Shown here piece after piece: positions 7,777-15,014 of a stretch of DNA of 15,014 nt (position 1 is the first letter of the stretch; each line of letters begins with the position of its first letter). The position numbers and the translations under genes were made by a program. The notes under the pieces were generated by a model. It had not been told where the DNA came from and ran no database searches. It saw nothing but the letters and a program-made list of their open reading frames with translations. The stretch lies in contig PWKM01000179.1 of assembly GCA_003559755.1 (NCBI GenBank), positions 1 through 15,014 on the forward strand, read 5' to 3'. The stretch is from Planctomycetota bacterium (GTDB taxonomy: Bacteria > Planctomycetota > PUPC01).

Positions 7777-8937
7777 ATGCCGGACTATGACATCTCGCTT
7801 GCCCCGGTGACCAGCGGATTCGACGGCCGGATGTTCTGGGCGCAGGCCCGGGCCGGGATCATCCCCGGCGAGGTGGACGGGCATCCGGTCGCCGTGCTCA
7901 CCGCGCAGCCCGCACTGTGCGAGGGCTCAGACGTGTTCTTCGCCCTGTCCGAATGGCGGTCCTCGGACCTCGGCGAGACGTGGGACGGCCCTGTGGAACA
8001 TACCGACACGCTCGGCCGCAGGGAGGAGGGCGCGGGGATCGCCGTCGCAATCTGCGACATGACACCGAGCTGGCACGCGGTCAGCCGAACACTGCTGTCA
8101 ACGGGCCAGACGGTCCGTTACGCCGATGATCGGCACCCGATTGTCGCCGGAAGGCGCGAACCCGCGTACGCGGTCTGTCGACCGGGCGAACGCACCTGGA
8201 CGCCGTGGCGGGCGATGATCCTCCCCGAACGCCCCGAGTTCGAGCACGCGGGCGCCGGATCGGCACAGCGTTTGGACCTGGCCGACGGGACGGTCCTGCT
8301 GCCGCTCTACTTCCGAGAACGTTCCGACGACTGGCACGCCTGCCACGCAGCGACCGTGGTGCGATGTTCGTTCGACGGCTCACGGCTGGAGTACGTGGAG
8401 CACGGCAGCGAGCTGACGCTGGACGAGCCGCGCGGGTTCTGTGAGCCATCGCTGACCTGCTACGGCGGTCGATATTATCTCACGCTCCGCAACGATGTCC
8501 GCGGCTATGTCGCCGTAGGCGATGACGGGCTGCATTTCGCATCTCCCGTCCCCTGGCGGTTCGACGACGGCTCGGAACTGGGCAACTACAACACGCAACA
8601 GCACTGGGTCACGCACAGCGGCGGGCTGTTTCTCGTCTATACCCGCCGCGGCCTGAACAACGACAACGTTTTTCGACACCGCGCACCGCTGATGATTGCA
8701 CAGGTGGACCCGGAGGGACCGGCCGTCATCCGAGACACCGAACGGGAGCTGGTCCCGAATCGCGGGGCAAGACTGGGCAATTTCGCGGTGTGCGACGTAT
8801 CTCCCGCCGAGACCTGGGTCACCGCCGCGGAATGGATGCAGCCGCCGGGATGCGAAAAATACGGCAGCGACAACACCATATGGGCGGCCCGGATTCGCTG
8901 GCACGAGCCGAACCTGGCGGCCGGATGCCCCGGATAG
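7777..8937 (+). CDS. Sialidase-like (BNR/Asp-box) beta-propeller protein
   Basis: The 386-residue product has a textbook Asp box, S62-S-D-L-G-E-T-W69 (pattern SxDxGxTW). It also has repeated segments typical of six-bladed sialidase-type propellers, for example a degenerate 'VGDDGLHF' box and 'GGRYYLTLRNDVRGYVAV', 'SGGLFLVYTRRG' and 'YGSDNTIWAARIRW' strands. Family relatives are exo-sialidases and other BNR-repeat glycoside-binding or hydrolysing proteins. The FRIP arginine motif of true GH33 sialidases is not evident, so activity on sialic acid should not be assumed. No signal peptide is visible. ATG 7777 is preceded by AAAGG with a six-base gap. The 55-base gap after the HEAT/propeller gene and the shared strand suggest one operon. 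The gene converges with the lipoprotein gene ending at 9004. Confidence 0.82.
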   Translation: MPDYDISLAPVTSGFDGRMFWAQARAGIIPGEVDGHPVAVLTAQPALCEGSDVFFALSEWRSSDLGETWDGPVEHTDTLGRREEGAGIAVAICDMTPSWHAVSRTLLSTGQTVRYADDRHPIVAGRREPAYAVCRPGERTWTPWRAMILPERPEFEHAGAGSAQRLDLADGTVLLPLYFRERSDDWHACHAATVVRCSFDGSRLEYVEHGSELTLDEPRGFCEPSLTCYGGRYYLTLRNDVRGYVAVGDDGLHFASPVPWRFDDGSELGNYNTQQHWVTHSGGLFLVYTRRGLNNDNVFRHRAPLMIAQVDPEGPAVIRDTERELVPNRGARLGNFAVCDVSPAETWVTAAEWMQPPGCEKYGSDNTIWAARIRWHEPNLAAGCPG

Positions 8938-8964
8938 CCCTGCCGAGCCGAGTGCGCCCTCCTC

Positions 8965-8986
8965 ACCGGGTATGCGTGCGCCCGGT
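8965..8986. terminator. Possible hairpin between convergent genes
   Basis: ACCGGG (8965-8970) and CCCGGT (8981-8986) form a 6-base perfect inverted repeat around a 10-base loop, in the 66-base gap between two convergent stops. No T-run follows on either strand, so intrinsic termination is uncertain. Confidence 0.25.
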
Positions 8987-9003
8987 CGGGAACGCGGGGG
9001 CTC

Positions 9004-11421
9004 CTATTCCTCTTCGGCCGGGAGGACCGGGTCCGGTTCGTAGCCCCGGGTCAGGTAGGTGAAGAAGTAGGGCGAAGCCCGGAAGTGCTGGGCGAAGTCC
9101 TTGGTGCGACTTCGGCGGCCGGGCTCTCCGGCGGCGAACCTCGTGGCCTGATTCAACCCTCTTTCAAGGTACTTCTCGTCGCCGGTGTACTCGTAGGCCA
9201 GCCCGAACCCGACCAGGTTGATCATCCCGCCGCCGCCTTCCTCCAGCAGGACATCCACCGCCTTGACCAGATAGCGAGCGGTATCCTTGTCCCCGGTGAT
9301 GCGGAAGTACTTGTCGTACGCCTCAAGTGCGAGGCCGTACATCCACATTTGGTCCTGGAAGCTCCCGTCGCCGCGATCCTGCCACGGCTTGCCCCATTCG
9401 TCCACGAAGAACCGGGCCCGGTCCAGGTATTTCTCGTCGTGGGTGTGGTGATATGCGCTGAGCACGCCCCAGATGCCGTGTGCCAGGTTTCTCAGTGCGC
9501 CCTGACCCCACCGCCGCATGGCGAAGTCCGAACTCATCAGCCCGATGTCGCGATACCAGCGTTCGCCGGTCAGGTAGTACAGTTCGTACAAGCTTTCGTT
9601 CTTGTAGAAGGTGAATGAGGCGTGCCCCATGAACACCTGCCCGCGGCCATAATTTCGGAAGTGCCCGATCACCGGACCGCTGCGCGGTGCTCCGGTCCAG
9701 GCGGGGCGGCCCGGGAAGCTGTGGCAGATGTCGATGTCTGCGAGATGCAGCCCGGCCTCCTCGGCCGTGGTCAGGTTGATCAGGTCGCCGGTCCGGAGGA
9801 AATTGACGAGGGCCGCGTGTGGGAAGTCGTAGTAATTGCTGTCCCACCAGCTCTCCTCGGCCGTCTCGAAGACGCGGCTCCTCGAGCTCAGCCCGCTGCC
9901 GAAATTGAGCCAGCCGTATTCATTAACGCCCCAGTTGGTCCGGGGCCGCTGCTCGATGATCTGCCCTATCCAGGCGTCGATGTGCTCCTGGACGCGGCGG
10001 ACCAGGTCGCGATGTTCGGGCTGGTACAGTTCCGGATCGGCGCTGACCAGGTTGCCGAAGACTTTTGTCTCCTGGCAGTACCAGGCCGGCTCGCAGGCCG
10101 CGAACAGCGGGTGTGTGGTGCCGGCGGCGATGCCCTCCGGCTCGGCGGTCTCGCCGCGATCGAAATGGAAGAACAGGAAGTGCGTCTTGGCCCCGCCCGT
10201 GTACAGGTCCACCCGGTCGCCGGCGGCTCCTTTCACCTCGACGGCCACCGTTCCCCCCGGCTCGACCGAGAGGCCCGTGGGATAGTTCTGCCAGAACCAG
10301 CGGCTGCCCGCGACAAGTCGGCCGGCGGGGGAGGCCAGCTCGACCCAGCCGTTCGACTGCTCGCCCTCGAGCGGCTCGGCGCCATCCGCCGTCAGGGTGA
10401 AGCTGTTCCAGCCGGTCTGGGCGAGGCGTGCCGGCAGCCCGTCCCGTTCTGCGGCCTCGCCGTCCGCCGAGAACCGGGCCTTCACCGCCCCGTCGGTCCT
10501 CAGCGGGGTGTTGACCGCCAGCCGCTCGATGCCGACGAAGTGTTCGAAGCCGTCCATCTGTCGGTTGCGCACCGAGAAGGTCATCTGGGCCGTCGAGGAC
10601 CCGGCGTAGAAATACAGGCGTGCGGTGACGTCGAGCGATTTGTTCTCGTCTGTCGAGAACGTGCCCTTTAGTGCGACGACCGCCCGGCCGGGCCCGCTCT
10701 CTTCGATCTCGGCCGACTCCAGCGTTGCCTGTTGGGTGAACGGCTCGTCATCGACACGGGCGACCTCCGCCCGGTTCGGGCCGCCGCCTTCGCGCGGCAC
10801 GATTCGCGACTGGCCGTTGCGGGCGACCAGCTCGACGGTCGCGGGCTCGGTCAACATCGCGTCGTCGTCCTCGAAGCCCCGCGCGGCGTCCGCCCGGACG
10901 TACACCTGCTCGAACGGACCGAGCCGGTCGGCCGGGATAACGAACCGAGCCGGGCCGGTCTCGACGACGACGGTCCGGCCGTCCGCGCCGTACTCGGCGC
11001 GCAGCGGGCTTGCCGGCAGGTCGGCGGTCGATTTGACCAGACGATATTGCTGTTCGCCGTCCGCATCAAGGTCGGGGGCGACAAAGTGGACGGTCACCCA
11101 CTTCAAGCTCTCGTCCCCGATCCAGCGAGCACGGGGCTCGATGCTGGCGAGGACGACATTGCCCCGCCCGTCGAGCACCCGAAGCTCGTCTGTCTGGTGA
11201 ACGACGCCCTGCGGCAGGGGCACGCCGGAGTTGATCGGGTTCCCGGCCCGGCGCACGCCCTCGGCCTCGCGCACGGTCAACGGGACGTCCAGTATCGGAA
11301 CATCCCGTGCCGGCGCCTGGGCGCAGGCGCACAACAGGATTGCACTCATAACCGCCATCAGTACGATCGGCATCCTGAAACGGTCGGCGTTACAATTGAA
11401 GCGGCCTTCGCGGTTCGTCAT
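9004..11421 (-). CDS. PcRGLX/YetA-like lipoprotein, putative polysaccharide lyase or glycan-active protein
   Basis: The 805-residue product starts with a lipoprotein signal: a hydrophobic stretch at 17-30, then L-C-A-C33, so Cys33 would be lipidated and the protein held at an envelope membrane. Residues about 40-130 ('PINSGVPLPQGVV' at 62-74, 'ARWIGDESLKWVTVHF') have the pattern of the N-terminal beta domain of PcRGLX/YetA-like proteins. Middle residues are beta-sandwich-like. Residues about 470-790 ('NEYGWLNFGSG', 'YYDFPHAALVNFLRTGD', 'SLYELYYLTGERWYRD') look like an alpha/alpha toroid with repeated 'YEYTGDEKYLERG' helices. PcRGLX is a rhamnogalacturonan exolyase, but relatives are diverse and the substrate here is unknown. 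ATG 11421 has a strong GGGAGGAG ribosome-binding site. It is downstream of the pilin operon on the same strand but separated by a hairpin and 203 bases, so it is probably transcribed separately. Confidence 0.82.
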   Translation of the reverse strand: MTNREGRFNCNADRFRMPIVLMAVMSAILLCACAQAPARDVPILDVPLTVREAEGVRRAGNPINSGVPLPQGVVHQTDELRVLDGRGNVVLASIEPRARWIGDESLKWVTVHFVAPDLDADGEQQYRLVKSTADLPASPLRAEYGADGRTVVVETGPARFVIPADRLGPFEQVYVRADAARGFEDDDAMLTEPATVELVARNGQSRIVPREGGGPNRAEVARVDDEPFTQQATLESAEIEESGPGRAVVALKGTFSTDENKSLDVTARLYFYAGSSTAQMTFSVRNRQMDGFEHFVGIERLAVNTPLRTDGAVKARFSADGEAAERDGLPARLAQTGWNSFTLTADGAEPLEGEQSNGWVELASPAGRLVAGSRWFWQNYPTGLSVEPGGTVAVEVKGAAGDRVDLYTGGAKTHFLFFHFDRGETAEPEGIAAGTTHPLFAACEPAWYCQETKVFGNLVSADPELYQPEHRDLVRRVQEHIDAWIGQIIEQRPRTNWGVNEYGWLNFGSGLSSRSRVFETAEESWWDSNYYDFPHAALVNFLRTGDLINLTTAEEAGLHLADIDICHSFPGRPAWTGAPRSGPVIGHFRNYGRGQVFMGHASFTFYKNESLYELYYLTGERWYRDIGLMSSDFAMRRWGQGALRNLAHGIWGVLSAYHHTHDEKYLDRARFFVDEWGKPWQDRGDGSFQDQMWMYGLALEAYDKYFRITGDKDTARYLVKAVDVLLEEGGGGMINLVGFGLAYEYTGDEKYLERGLNQATRFAAGEPGRRSRTKDFAQHFRASPYFFTYLTRGYEPDPVLPAEEE

Positions 11422-11460
11422 ACCTTGCTCCTCCCTGAATGGGTCAACCTTTCTCCAACA

Positions 11461-11499
11461 TCGAACCGGCTGAGTTTATCACATCTGCCTCGAACCGGC
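11461..11499. repeat. 10-base direct repeat upstream of the lipoprotein gene
   Basis: TCGAACCGGC occurs at 11461-11470 and again at 11490-11499, 29 bases apart start to start, in the untranslated region 40-80 bases before the lipoprotein ATG. The spacing is close to three helical turns, so it could be a paired operator. The biological role is a guess. Confidence 0.3.
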
Positions 11500-11550
11500 C
11501 ACGCCCGCCGGGCTGTTTCGCTGAGCGGGCCGGCGTGTGCCTATCTTATC

Positions 11551-11587
11551 AAAGCGGCCGCCCGATTGCACGTTGGCCCGCCGCTTT
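11551..11587 (-). terminator. Hairpin terminator after the pseudopilin operon
   Basis: AAAGCGGC (11551-11558) and GCCGCTTT (11580-11587) form a perfect 8-base inverted repeat around a 21-base loop, 37 bases past the stop of the PilV-like gene. Flanking A and T runs are only three long, so the U-tract is weak, but the position at the end of a three-gene operon and before an independently translated gene fits a terminator. Confidence 0.5.
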
Positions 11588-11624
11588 CTGTATGTCTTTC
11601 GCCTCCGGACTTCTATCCCGGCGG

Positions 11625-12035
11625 TCAAGGCCGGAGTAGTATGGTCCGGAAGGTCAGCGTTTCGGCTTCGTCCGGTACTCTGTGCCGCGGGCGGAGCCGG
11701 ACATCGACCGTCAGCAGGTATTCCCGGTCGTTCAGTTCCTCGCATATGATGCGCTTCTGGTAGGCAGGATAGCGTTCCGAGCTGACGAACTGATTGGCCC
11801 CGTCCGAGCCGGTGCTCAGTTCTTCGGCCGATTTCCCGGCGAGAGCCGCTGCCTGCATCCTCTCGAGCACACTTTCGGCGACCAGTGCGGCGGAGGTCTG
11901 GTCGATCCCCTGCTTGTGCAAGCTGATCCCCGACGAGAACGTGGCGATGACGCCCGCCATCCCGATGACCAGGATGGCCAGGGCGACCAGAATCTCGATC
12001 AAGCTGAATCCGCCTCGCCTCGTCGTTCTCATCAT
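11625..12035 (-). CDS. Minor pseudopilin, GspI/PilV-like
   Basis: This 136-residue protein has a class III prepilin leader: 'MMRTTRRGG|FSLIE', with predicted peptidase cleavage after G9, F10 as the methylated residue and E14 as the conserved Glu+5. A hydrophobic helix follows (residues 12-33, 'LIEILVALAILVIGMAGVIA'). The short globular part fits a GspI/PilV-type minor pseudopilin, which would help initiate a type II secretion pseudopilus or type IV-like pilus in the inner membrane. The first ATG (12035) overlaps the stop of the upstream gene in ATGA, and a GGGGAG ribosome-binding site lies upstream. A second ATG follows at once, so either may be used. It is the last gene of the operon, followed by the hairpin at 11551-11587. 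Confidence 0.85.
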   Translation of the reverse strand: MMRTTRRGGFSLIEILVALAILVIGMAGVIATFSSGISLHKQGIDQTSAALVAESVLERMQAAALAGKSAEELSTGSDGANQFVSSERYPAYQKRIICEELNDREYLLTVDVRLRPRHRVPDEAETLTFRTILLRP

Positions 12036-13537
12036 CGGTCTTCGCTCCCCCCTGCCGGGATCGAGATTTCTGCGCGGAACGAGTTGCCGGCGACGACGGC
12101 CTCGCCCTCGCCGTGAGCGGCGGGAACGGTGCCGCGCACCCCCCGGCTGCAGCCCATCAGCCGGTTGCCGTCGGTCGTCACATATCGGACCCATTCGTCC
12201 CCGATCTTGACCACCTGGCGCTCGGGATCGCCGAGGATGAATCCGCGGGCCGCGTGGACGGGCAATGTCGTCGCCTCGGCGTCGATCGCCTCCCGCAAGC
12301 TTGTCTCGGTGGTTGGGCCGGACAGGGGGATGGTGGTGATCGAAACCCTGATGTGGGACGGCACCGAGCCGGCTTCGTTCCAGTAGAGCTGCTCGCCATC
12401 GCCGCGTCGCGGGAAGGAGCAGCCGAAGTAGATGAGGCCCTCGGCGACACGGGCCACGGTGGTGCCCGACGGCGTATCATCGAGCGGGGGCGGACCGAGG
12501 AAGAGCGAGTCGCCGCCGGAATCCAGCCCGCGCTCGGCCCGAAACAGAGCCCCGTCCTCGAGGAAGTAGGCCACCTCCTGCAGCCGTCCCCCGGCGTTGC
12601 GGACGAACACGAGGAACTGGGTCGAGTCGCCGGACCGGTATCCCGAGACGAGCCGGACGCCGGGTCGGTATGGACGCGGAGACGCCTGCACCCTCATTAC
12701 GGGCTGGGACAGGCGGCCGATCTCCGTCTCGAACAGGCGGGCGTTCGACGTCTGACCGGGCCACGGCTCGATGCTCAGCCGGACGCGGATTTCCCGCGTA
12801 TCGTTCCTCAGGTCGGCCTGGGTGAGGGCGATCGGGGGCGTTATCGTCTGGTCGTGCAGGCCGCTGACGAACTCGGCTCGCAGAGTGTATTCGCTCCAGG
12901 TGTAGCTGCTGCCGGGCCGCTCGGCCGTCTCGACGAACACGGTGCTGTTGGCTGAATATTCCGACGACCGCCTGAGCGCGATCCGCGGCTCGATGACCAC
13001 TGCCCGGGCGACGAACGGGAACCGGATCTCGTATTCGATGGCCGCTTCGGAACCGAGGGCGGTGGGTGCGAGATAGACGGTCCCCGCCTCGGCGTCCTGC
13101 CGAACGGTCATCTCGGCCGTCGGGTCGGACACGCCGCCGAAGTTCCCGATCTCATCGACCGTCCCGGAGAACAACTCGTGCGAGCCGGGCAGCCAATAGT
13201 CCTCGAAGACCCGCGAGTCCGGTATCTCGGGGTCCCGCGGCTGGAGCGTGGCGAGGTCGCTCCGCACCCGGTCGAAAACGTACTGGGCGCGCTCGTAGGC
13301 GCCGCGGCGGACCTCGCCGGACCGCCAGGTGGACATCCCGGTCGCCATCATCTGGGCCAGGGCGAGCCCCAGCACCGAGAGGACACCGATCGCCACCAGA
13401 AGCTCGACCATCGTCAGGCCGCGACGTGGCCGGACGCCGGAAGATCGCTTCATGGGGCGGAGCCGGCGCAGGCCGGGCCTCGACGGCGATGCCGTCCGCA
13501 GGAAACGCTTCCGGTTCATCGGTCCACTTCGTTCCAT
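12032..13537 (-). CDS. Minor pseudopilin, GspJ/PilW-like, with extra C-terminal module
   Basis: The product is 501 residues from ATG 13537, which has GGAAGG five bases upstream. The prepilin motif is 'RRG|LTMVELLVAIG', with cleavage after G40 and E45 as Glu+5. This implies a 40-residue leader, long for the class. An internal ATG at 13453 would give a typical 12-residue leader but has no ribosome-binding site. The rest is mostly beta-rich and much longer than ordinary GspJ (about 200 residues). Residues about 422-484 form a distinct module ('TLPVHAARGF', 'VVKIGDEWVRYV', 'LMGCSRGVRGTVPAAH') that resembles one in the protein encoded upstream. The protein probably sits at the tip of a type II secretion pseudopilus or type IV-like pilus. 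It overlaps the PilV-like gene by four bases and follows the upstream stop by 19 bases, which supports one operon. Confidence 0.85.
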   Translation of the reverse strand: MERSGPMNRKRFLRTASPSRPGLRRLRPMKRSSGVRPRRGLTMVELLVAIGVLSVLGLALAQMMATGMSTWRSGEVRRGAYERAQYVFDRVRSDLATLQPRDPEIPDSRVFEDYWLPGSHELFSGTVDEIGNFGGVSDPTAEMTVRQDAEAGTVYLAPTALGSEAAIEYEIRFPFVARAVVIEPRIALRRSSEYSANSTVFVETAERPGSSYTWSEYTLRAEFVSGLHDQTITPPIALTQADLRNDTREIRVRLSIEPWPGQTSNARLFETEIGRLSQPVMRVQASPRPYRPGVRLVSGYRSGDSTQFLVFVRNAGGRLQEVAYFLEDGALFRAERGLDSGGDSLFLGPPPLDDTPSGTTVARVAEGLIYFGCSFPRRGDGEQLYWNEAGSVPSHIRVSITTIPLSGPTTETSLREAIDAEATTLPVHAARGFILGDPERQVVKIGDEWVRYVTTDGNRLMGCSRGVRGTVPAAHGEGEAVVAGNSFRAEISIPAGGSEDR

Positions 13538-13556
13538 CGCTGCCTTCCGCAACCCG

Positions 13557-15014
13557 TCAAAAAGCCAGTTCCTCGCTCTGAAGCACATCGGCGGCAGAGC
13601 GATAGGTGACGGTCAGGCCCTCGAGCGTCGGGACCTGCCACGTGCTGATATCATAGCCCATCTCGAACTTGAAGAACGCCCGCACCTCGATGGTGTCGGC
13701 CGTCCTGTCGATGGTGTTCGCCTCGTCCGGGTCGTCGAACTTGAAGATCAACCGGCCTTCGGTCTCGCCGGCCGCATCCCATCGAACCGGGGTGACCCGC
13801 TCCCAGTCGGGCGAGTCGCCCAGCCGGGCGAGCACCACGATCCGGGTGTTCGGCGGGGTCTCGGCCGTCCACGAGATCGACTTCCACGTAGCGCCGCGCA
13901 CCGTTCTCTTCGCCTGGAAGAAGACCAGGTCGTCCTCGTCGGAGTGCGGGGCGTAGGTCCGGGGAGTGCCGGGCGATTCGTCGGCCGGGATGGCGAGCGG
14001 CATCCGGTCCTCGAACCGCGGCCGGAAGAGTCGGATGTGCCGCCGCTGTTCTGCCGCGTACTTGGCTGCCTGCCCGTCGGACGTATCGCGGACGTCATCG
14101 AACCGCTCCAGCCCGGTGAGGTCGATGGGCGTGGTGCCTAACCGGCCGCGGAACCGTCTCACCCCGTTGAAGAAGAACCGCTCGCGGGGCGGGTCCGAGC
14201 CGGGCACGGGCTCCTGTGTCTTGTGCGTGTAGTAGATGATCTCGCGGTTGCCGCCGCCGTCCCGGACCTCGAGATAGCCGCTGTCCGGGAAGGCCGCGTG
14301 GTCCTCGACCGGGATGCGGTCGGTCTGGAACGCCGGGATCGGCTGGCCGTCCTCGTCGTAGGGCGATGCGGGCATCACCGTCGCCGGCAGGTTGGCCATC
14401 GGCAGGACTCGCGACCCGGTCGGATGCGGGCTTGCCGTCGTGCCCAGACGCGCCCGGCCGAGGATCGACAGGGCGACCGTGCGGCCGGTCAGGGTGGGCG
14501 AGGGGCTGTCGGCCGGATCATCGTGACCCAGGGGGTTCCCCTCATTGTCGGTGTGCGAATCGTACAGGTGCCGCCCGTCGCTGCAGACGAATGTGTATTC
14601 GCCCTGGGTCGGGTAGTCGGCGCGGATTTCCGAGTAGAACACGTACTCGCGGTTATAGCTGGTCGAGGTCCACGGGTCGATCTCCCGGGCAAAAGTCCAG
14701 GTCCCCGTCTCCTCGTCGTAGGTTCCGTCTTCGATCTGTTCCTCGGTGAGGTGCTCCTGCTCGATCAGCCATTGGAGCGTCGCTTCGTCGGTGGTCAGTT
14801 CGCGTGTGCCCCCGGCGTGTTCGGTGGTCGTGTACGACCTGACGACGAGGTATCCGCCGTGGGGGTTGAACCCGGCGTCGATCGGGTTCTGGTTGGCGGT
14901 GATATTTCCGGTCGCATCGATCGGGCCGGTGACGGTGATCTGCGGGCTGCCCGTCTCGGCGCCGTGCGCCTCGGTGTATCGGATGTCGTGCGGCCACCGG
15001 ACCTTGTAGAACAG
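13557..15014 (-). CDS. Large pilus/secretion-associated protein, 5' end beyond the window
   Basis: The minus-strand frame is open from the window edge (15014) to the TGA at 13557, giving at least 485 residues; a GTG at 14642 in this frame is internal, not the start. The visible part is acidic and beta-rich, with no hydrophobic segment or cysteine pattern. Visible residues about 234-295 ('RIPVEDHAAFPDSGYLEV', 'REIIYYT', 'FFNGVRRFRGRLGTT') resemble the C-terminal module of the next gene product. The C-terminal ~120 residues ('WKSISWTAETPPNTRIVVLARLG' to 'PTLEGLTVTYRS') read like a beta-sandwich. The missing N-terminus may carry a prepilin or signal motif. Its position just before two minor pseudopilins suggests a GspK/PilX-like or pilus-tip component, but I cannot name a family. 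Confidence 0.75.
   Translation of the reverse strand: MFYKVRWPHDIRYTEAHGAETGSPQITVTGPIDATGNITANQNPIDAGFNPHGGYLVVRSYTTTEHAGGTRELTTDEATLQWLIEQEHLTEEQIEDGTYDEETGTWTFAREIDPWTSTSYNREYVFYSEIRADYPTQGEYTFVCSDGRHLYDSHTDNEGNPLGHDDPADSPSPTLTGRTVALSILGRARLGTTASPHPTGSRVLPMANLPATVMPASPYDEDGQPIPAFQTDRIPVEDHAAFPDSGYLEVRDGGGNREIIYYTHKTQEPVPGSDPPRERFFFNGVRRFRGRLGTTPIDLTGLERFDDVRDTSDGQAAKYAAEQRRHIRLFRPRFEDRMPLAIPADESPGTPRTYAPHSDEDDLVFFQAKRTVRGATWKSISWTAETPPNTRIVVLARLGDSPDWERVTPVRWDAAGETEGRLIFKFDDPDEANTIDRTADTIEVRAFFKFEMGYDISTWQVPTLEGLTVTYRSAADVLQSEELAF

Noticed and set aside
6354..7778. 474-codon minus-strand open frame antisense to the propeller/FN3 part
   Set aside because: Same reasoning: the composition is that of a GC-rich shadow and the sense strand shows clear domains.
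9622..10671. 349-codon plus-strand open frame antisense to the lipoprotein gene
   Set aside because: The minus strand encodes a lipoprotein signal and family motifs with a strong ribosome-binding site; the plus-strand frame shows nothing recognisable.
14640..14642. GTG at 14642 as the start of the large pilus-associated protein
   Set aside because: The frame continues open with protein-like composition for 124 more codons to the window edge, so this GTG is internal.
1..15014. CRISPR arrays, tRNA or rRNA genes, transposases, integrases, toxin-antitoxin pairs
   Set aside because: I saw no regularly spaced repeats, cloverleaf sequences or motifs of these protein families by eye; a computed search could still find weak cases.

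Overview
The window is GC-rich bacterial DNA, densely coded, with genes on both strands. The combination of type II secretion/type IV-like pseudopilins, a LarA-family protein, HEAT-repeat and beta-propeller giants and a PcRGLX/YetA-like lipoprotein resembles an environmental Planctomycetota (Phycisphaerae-like) chromosome. That assignment is inference from gene content; no rRNA, tRNA or marker gene is present.

Layout. (1) 68-475, minus: a small exported protein with a C-terminal membrane helix, behind a near-consensus sigma70 promoter (588-617). (2) 699-1979, minus: a LarA-family (nickel-pincer 2-hydroxyacid racemase/epimerase-like) enzyme with the key active-site residues intact. (3) 2289-3284, minus: a serine hydrolase of the class C beta-lactamase/S12 type. 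(4) 3285-3638: a divergent control region. It holds a decayed second copy of the larA promoter and 5' end (about 3327-3492) and a plus-strand promoter with consensus hexamers (3571-3597). (5) 3639-7721 and 7777-8937, plus: a probable two-gene operon encoding a 1360-residue STN-like/HEAT/Kelch-like/FN3-like protein and a sialidase-like beta-propeller protein. (6) 9004-11421, minus, convergent with it: a PcRGLX/YetA-like lipoprotein, probably acting on polysaccharide. (7) 11625-15014, minus: a pseudopilin operon with a large protein cut by the window end, then a GspJ/PilW-like and a GspI/PilV-like protein, closed by a hairpin terminator (11551-11587).

How they may work together. The lyase-like lipoprotein, the sialidase-like propeller and the FN3/propeller protein suggest glycan recognition or breakdown at the envelope. 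LarA-like enzymes interconvert 2-hydroxyacids, which could be sugar-acid products, but that link is only proximity. The pseudopilin operon belongs to a secretion or pilus machine whose other parts lie outside the window.

Most worth a second look: the larA relic that carries a preserved promoter in front of the serine hydrolase; the large STN/HEAT/Kelch/FN3 protein with no recognisable signal peptide; and a beta-rich module shared by the PilW-like protein and the large protein encoded just upstream of it. I did not find a CRISPR array, transposase, integrase or a recognisable defence system.
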